A program made the translations under genes and the position numbers. 8,425 bases of DNA from Kiritimatiellia bacterium (GTDB taxonomy: Bacteria; Verrucomicrobiota; Kiritimatiellia; RFP12; UBA1067). The number at the start of each line of letters is the position of its first letter. The stretch's first letter is position 1. Location: contig JAFRNO010000643.1 in the NCBI GenBank assembly GCA_017430155.1, positions 1 through 8,425 of the forward strand, read 5' to 3'. The notes under the pieces are model-generated. The model made no database searches. It was given only the letters and a program-made list of their open reading frames with translations, and was not told where the DNA came from. This document shows positions 4,638 through 8,425 of the stretch, piece by piece.

Positions 4638-7487
4638 TCACTCGTAGACGCGGATTTCCTGGATGTGCGCCGACGGCGCGCCCCATGTCGCATCGACCTT
4701 GACAATGATCTCCGAGACCTTCACCGCGTCGAACCTGTGAACTTGAAGGCGCTTCATGTTGTCCTTCACCTCGGCCAGTTTCCGCCTCTTTCCGTCGGCA
4801 AGTCCCCAAACGGAATAGTCCTTCACCAGCATCTTCGGCTGCGGCCACATGATTCCCCCGAACGTCAGCCCGGAGTCGAACACAATCCTCACCTCGCCCG
4901 CCGTCACGGGTTTCGGGAAGTCGAGCCGAATGGCCTGCGGAAGCGGTTTCGCCGGATCGGACCGCCATGCGTGGGTGCAGGAGCCGCTCTCCGCCGCGTA
5001 TATCTCAGGACGAGAGAAGCCGTCTACGACATATTCCGGCTTGGCGTCCACACTTCCCGTCAGCGCGGGCTTCGTGTAGAAGGCAAACTGGAAATAGTTC
5101 CGTATGTCGTACCTGTCGCCATCCCTCACGTACGCCAAGCAGCCGCCTCCAGGATACACGTGGACGCGGCGGAACCAGTCCACGCCCTTGCAGATGCGCA
5201 CCTTCAGCCAGACATATTTCTTCGTCGGCTTCAGCGGAGAGGAAGCGGCGAAGCGCACGAACTGCGACGTCCCGCCCTTCGGTTCGATCGTGGCCGCCAT
5301 CGTTCCGAGCGGAACGCGAGTGGCATTGTCCTGCGCAATCTCGTCGCTCTCCATCACGTCCATCACAAGGCTCTGCTCTGCGCCCGTGCGGTTGCGCATG
5401 TAGCAGTTCACCTCTTCAAGCCTGTCCATGCCGTTGCGAGGGAAGCACGCCGCCAGCTCAAGCCAAAGCGACTCCACGAAAGACCAGCAGGTGTTCACGC
5501 CGATGAAGTCCATGTCGTCTTCGCCGTAGACGGCGCGGCGCATTGTGGATGTCGCCGTGACCTTCGCCGAACGCGCAAGGTCGAGCGGGTCTTCGTTCTT
5601 CACGCCGGGGATGAACTGGTCGTCCTTGACGAGCGCCTGCTGGAGCGCCTTGATGCGCTTCGTGCCCACTTCCCGCGCGGAAAGGTTCTCGCGCACCGCC
5701 ATCGCGGCGGCGGTTCCCGTCGCCTGGCCGATGGTGAAGATCGTCCCCATGATGCGCGTGGAGCCGAGCGCGGCGTGGGTGATGGAGATGTTGCGCCCGG
5801 CCATGTAGAGGTTGGGGACGTCCTTCGAATAGACGCAGCGGTACGGGATGGTGTAGATGCGCGTCTGGTCCACGGACCACCAGCCGTTGCCCCTCGGGTT
5901 CATCACGCCCATCGGGTCGTGCAGGTCGAGCGCCCAGCCGCCGCACGTGATCGCATCCGGGAACCGCCGCCCTTCGCGGCAGTCGGTGGAGGTGAGCACG
6001 TAATCGCCGACGAAACGCCACCCTTCGCGCCGTCCGTTGTGGATCTTGATCTCGTCAAGACGACTTGTGCGCGCCTGCGCGCCGAACGTCGGGTGCTTCC
6101 TCAGCCACCCCCAGTAGTCGAGGTGGATGCGGATAAGTTCGTCTCGCGCCCTCTCTGGGTCGTCGAGGTCGTCGAACGTGCCGGGATGCTCCAGCCACCA
6201 TCGCGCCTGGATGCCGTTCACGTCGGGGCGGTTGAAGCCATCCGGCAGGACATGCGCCCACGCCGGCACCTCGAACGGCTCTTCCTTGCCTGTGCCGTGG
6301 TACACGTAGTCGTCGATGCAGCCGCTCATCGTGAGCGTATCCGCCTTGTCAGGCGCGTCCCTCTCGCCGTACTCGCCCTTCGCCTCGCGCCCGTACATCC
6401 GAGACGCCCCCACGAAGTATCCGAGCCATCCGTCGCCCGTGCCGTCGATGAACACCTTGCCCCTGTAGCGGACGCGTCCGCCGGTCAACGTGCTGTTTGC
6501 CGTCACCGACACGATCCGGTCACCCTTCCTCTCGGCGGCGAGGACGCGCTCGTTCGGGCGCTCCGTGATGAGCGGCTCTGCATCGACCATCAGGCGGTAC
6601 GCCGCGCTCTCGGAGCATTTCCTGCTGCGCCGCAGAAGCCGCGCCTCCTCCAGGATGCCGCCCTCGCGAGAGTCCGCGACGCCGTCCTTGAAGTTGTTGC
6701 CCGAGCCGCCGATGCTCGTGTGCTGCTCGATGCTGTTGTTGCCGCCGAGAACGGGACGGTCATGCACCAGCAGGGTCTTCATGCCGTGACGTGCGGCGGC
6801 GAGCGACGCGCCGAGACCGCCAGGCCCGGCGCCAACCACCACGACGTCGTATTCGCCGCCGTCGGCAATCGTGGGGTCTGCCCCGGAAAGCCGTCGCCGC
6901 TCGACTGCCAGGGCCCCGTCGCCCTCCGGCGGAACGTAGCACAAGTCCGTTGTAAGCAGCACGGCGTCGCAACGGGCGAAGCCACCGGAGAGATCGACGA
7001 GCGCGACCATGGCCTTGCCCGCCGAAAGCGCGAAGTCGCCCGCGTTCTCCCAGCGCCAGCCGTTCCTCTTCGTCGCTCCAAGCACGCCGCTCCGCGTGCC
7101 GCCGACCTCAAGCGCGAACCGCCCCGGCGAAAACTCCGGCAGCCAGTCCTTCGTGCGCACCCACGCCCGCCATGTGCCGGACGACGGAACGGCGACCTCG
7201 GTCTTCGCCGGCGCAAGCGGCTTGAGGACGCCCTTGGTGATGAGGTACGCGCTCCCCATCTTGTGGACGAACTGCGTGTCGATCTCCCAGCCGCCATAGT
7301 CCGCGAACGCTTCGGCCTCAAGCCACAGAAAACCCTTCACCGCCTCGCGGCACGCCACGGCGGGCGCGCGGAACTTCCTCAACGTCTCGGCGGGATCCTC
7401 GCCGAACGCCCCCGCGCAAACCGCCACGGCCGCAAGCGCAAACGCCCACGGCCGAACACGGTCACGCCAGTTAGCCTCTCTCGCCAT
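4638..7487 (-). CDS. Large exported FAD-dependent oxidoreductase with discoidin-like C-terminus
   Basis: A 949-residue protein. Residues 1-29 look like a Sec-type signal peptide (Arg-rich start, Ala/Val-rich core, likely cut near AFG). Residues about 52-185 form a beta-rich module with the pattern FLWLEAEAFADYGGW and RAWVRTKDW that often precedes this flavoprotein family. The FAD-binding fold starts at 213 with YDVVVVGAGPGGLG (GxGxxG at 219-224), followed by LGGNNS at 248-252. The usual C-terminal FAD segment is NLYMAGRNIS at 559-568, followed by GTIFTIGQATGTAAAMA (581-597). This matches the FAD_oxidored type (PF12831, named from memory). Residues about 640-810 are beta-rich and unassigned. 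Residues about 815-949 resemble an F5/8 type C (discoidin-like) sugar-binding domain ending in IQEIRVYE. The electron donor is unknown; a sugar or a related alcohol is plausible from the attached domains. No twin-arginine pair is visible, which is odd for an exported flavoprotein. The start at 7487 follows the upstream stop by 9 bases and has only a weak AGGG ribosome binding site; an in-frame TAG prevents an upstream extension. Confidence 0.9.
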   Translation of the reverse strand: MAREANWRDRVRPWAFALAAVAVCAGAFGEDPAETLRKFRAPAVACREAVKGFLWLEAEAFADYGGWEIDTQFVHKMGSAYLITKGVLKPLAPAKTEVAVPSSGTWRAWVRTKDWLPEFSPGRFALEVGGTRSGVLGATKRNGWRWENAGDFALSAGKAMVALVDLSGGFARCDAVLLTTDLCYVPPEGDGALAVERRRLSGADPTIADGGEYDVVVVGAGPGGLGASLAAARHGMKTLLVHDRPVLGGNNSIEQHTSIGGSGNNFKDGVADSREGGILEEARLLRRSRKCSESAAYRLMVDAEPLITERPNERVLAAERKGDRIVSVTANSTLTGGRVRYRGKVFIDGTGDGWLGYFVGASRMYGREAKGEYGERDAPDKADTLTMSGCIDDYVYHGTGKEEPFEVPAWAHVLPDGFNRPDVNGIQARWWLEHPGTFDDLDDPERARDELIRIHLDYWGWLRKHPTFGAQARTSRLDEIKIHNGRREGWRFVGDYVLTSTDCREGRRFPDAITCGGWALDLHDPMGVMNPRGNGWWSVDQTRIYTIPYRCVYSKDVPNLYMAGRNISITHAALGSTRIMGTIFTIGQATGTAAAMAVRENLSAREVGTKRIKALQQALVKDDQFIPGVKNEDPLDLARSAKVTATSTMRRAVYGEDDMDFIGVNTCWSFVESLWLELAACFPRNGMDRLEEVNCYMRNRTGAEQSLVMDVMESDEIAQDNATRVPLGTMAATIEPKGGTSQFVRFAASSPLKPTKKYVWLKVRICKGVDWFRRVHVYPGGGCLAYVRDGDRYDIRNYFQFAFYTKPALTGSVDAKPEYVVDGFSRPEIYAAESGSCTHAWRSDPAKPLPQAIRLDFPKPVTAGEVRIVFDSGLTFGGIMWPQPKMLVKDYSVWGLADGKRRKLAEVKDNMKRLQVHRFDAVKVSEIIVKVDATWGAPSAHIQEIRVYE

Positions 7488-7496
7488 CCCGTCGCC

Positions 7497-8425
7497 CTAG
7501 CGGAATGTCACGGTTAAGCCAAACGGGTACTTGCGCGCAACGACGGCGAACCAGCCCATGTTCCAGTTCTCGGCGCTCGGAGCGGCGACGGAGGCCGGAA
7601 CGACCGGCCATGTCGTCGAAGGCTTTGCCTTGCCGACAAACTTCCAGCCGCCATTGGCCGTGCCGCTGTGGCGGTACACGCACACGAGCACCATGCCGTC
7701 CAGATCGTCGCCGACGTTCGGATACTTGAAGTGGAGCTGCGCCGACGAGAAGGACGACGGATGCGTCGGTTCGTCAACCTCCGGCCCGTCGTCGAACAGT
7801 CCGACCCGCCACACGGAGATGACTTTCTGCGCGCCGATGCCGTCCAGTCCTGCCGGGATGTCGTCGCGGTCCGTCGCGTACAGCTCCGCGAAGATGTAGT
7901 TGTTCAGCGCCGCGCCGTCGAACGTACAAGTGAATGTGTTGCAGAGACGATTCCTTTGACTTGCATTTGACGGCTCACTGCCAGCATAGTTAAGCCCCCA
8001 ATAGTCGCCTATGCACCTGTAGCTTGCTGTCTTGCGCGGAAGCGCGCGCGGCATCTTGAGGCGTCCCTTGTTCACCGCAAACCATCCGTTCGTGCCGGAC
8101 GGATTGGCGTCTGTCGTGTTGTAGTGGAGAGCGCCAAAGCGGCTGAAATCCAGGTCGCGCTCCACGCCATCGCCGTCGGCGATGATCTGCCCGTAATGCA
8201 CCGTGCCGCACGGCTCCGTCGCTTCCGTTACGTACGTACGCGGATCGGAAAAGGCAATCTTGCCCCAGCCTCGGACGCGTCCCCGGACACTGGTGCGAAG
8301 AGGGTTCAGATAAAGCGGATCGTAGTAGCCGTTTTTGACGAAAGCGGCGTTCTCGGAATCGATGTCGAAGTAGATCGATCCGCCGCGCATCGCCACAGTC
8401 GCCGATGTCCCTGTGGCATCAAGCC
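7497..8425 (-). CDS. C-terminal part of an unrecognised, probably exported protein (cut by right edge)
   Basis: The frame is open from the right edge to a TAG at 7497-7499, so at least 308 C-terminal residues are present and the start lies outside the window. A GTG at 8396 and an ATG at 8390 are in frame, but the frame remains open above them (reading LDATGTSATVAMRGG), so the gene almost certainly starts outside. I do not recognise the family. The sequence is rich in Gly, Asn, Tyr and Trp, alternates short beta-strand-like stretches with turns, and has no obvious membrane segment. Stretches such as GRVRGWGKIAFSD recall the repetitive beta-structure of large surface or autotransporter-like proteins, but no exact repeats were found. 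The last residues (FGLTVTFR) do not form a classical outer-membrane barrel end. The stop is 9 bases before the flavoprotein start, so it is probably the upstream member of the same transcript. The stretch around 7921-8000 is visibly richer in A/T than its surroundings. Confidence 0.75.
   Translation of the reverse strand, partial: LDATGTSATVAMRGGSIYFDIDSENAAFVKNGYYDPLYLNPLRTSVRGRVRGWGKIAFSDPRTYVTEATEPCGTVHYGQIIADGDGVERDLDFSRFGALHYNTTDANPSGTNGWFAVNKGRLKMPRALPRKTASYRCIGDYWGLNYAGSEPSNASQRNRLCNTFTCTFDGAALNNYIFAELYATDRDDIPAGLDGIGAQKVISVWRVGLFDDGPEVDEPTHPSSFSSAQLHFKYPNVGDDLDGMVLVCVYRHSGTANGGWKFVGKAKPSTTWPVVPASVAAPSAENWNMGWFAVVARKYPFGLTVTFR

Noticed and set aside
3448..4647. A 399-residue open frame on the plus strand opposite phosphoesterase copy 2
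   Set aside because: The translation is Arg/Val-rich without motifs, and the opposite strand encodes a complete metallophosphoesterase.
4609..4968. A 120-residue N-terminal extension of phosphoesterase copy 2
   Set aside because: It would overlap the flavoprotein gene by over 300 bases, has a non-protein-like composition and would bury the twin-arginine signal. The ATG at 4608 is preceded by an AAGGA.
4665..7517. A 950-residue open frame on the plus strand opposite the flavoprotein gene
   Set aside because: It is a mirror of the real gene, kept open by high GC at codon third positions. Its translation is Arg/His/Ala-rich with no motif, while the minus strand has clear FAD-binding motifs and a signal peptide.
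8229..8238. Short palindromic run TACGTACGTA
   Set aside because: It lies inside the coding sequence of the right-edge gene, is a simple tetranucleotide repeat and has no partner element.

Overview
All six protein-coding genes lie on the minus strand, so the genes run from the right edge to the left edge. No RNA gene, CRISPR array, insertion sequence or integrase was seen. GC content is high (hand counts of single 60-base lines range from about 50% to 73%). The set consists of a large exported FAD-dependent oxidoreductase, twin-arginine-exported calcineurin-like phosphoesterases and secreted glycosidase-like proteins, with no SusC/SusD pair. This suggests a bacterium of the Verrucomicrobiota / Kiritimatiellota / Lentisphaerota group, perhaps from a gut or other polysaccharide-rich habitat. 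That assignment is inference from gene content; no phylogenetic marker is present.

Layout in order of transcription: (1) 8425-7497, the C-terminal part of a protein of unknown function that enters from the right edge; (2) 7487-4638, a 949-residue exported FAD-dependent oxidoreductase with an N-terminal beta-rich module and a discoidin-like C-terminal region; (3) 4608-3583, a Tat-exported metallophosphoesterase; (4) 3560-1665, a secreted protein with a carbohydrate-binding-like N-terminal domain and a glycosidase-like (beta/alpha) barrel; (5) 1657-752, a second Tat-exported metallophosphoesterase that is a divergent paralogue of (3); (6) 644-1, the N-terminal part of a secreted protein resembling the N-terminal domain of GH36-like alpha-galactosidases, cut by the left edge.

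Genes (1) to (5) are separated by only 7 to 29 bases, which suggests one polycistronic unit. The only sizeable non-coding gap is 645-751. It contains a good candidate sigma-70-type promoter for gene (6) and two inverted repeats, so gene (6) is probably a separate or additionally controlled unit.

Every product whose N-terminus is visible has an export signal. The locus therefore looks like an extracytoplasmic set acting on a substrate that may be glycosylated and carry phosphoester groups: binding and hydrolysis by the glycosidase-like proteins, removal of phosphate or another phosphodiesterase step by the two phosphoesterases, and oxidation of a sugar or related alcohol by the flavoprotein. 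The substrate cannot be read from the sequence, and this joint role is a hypothesis.
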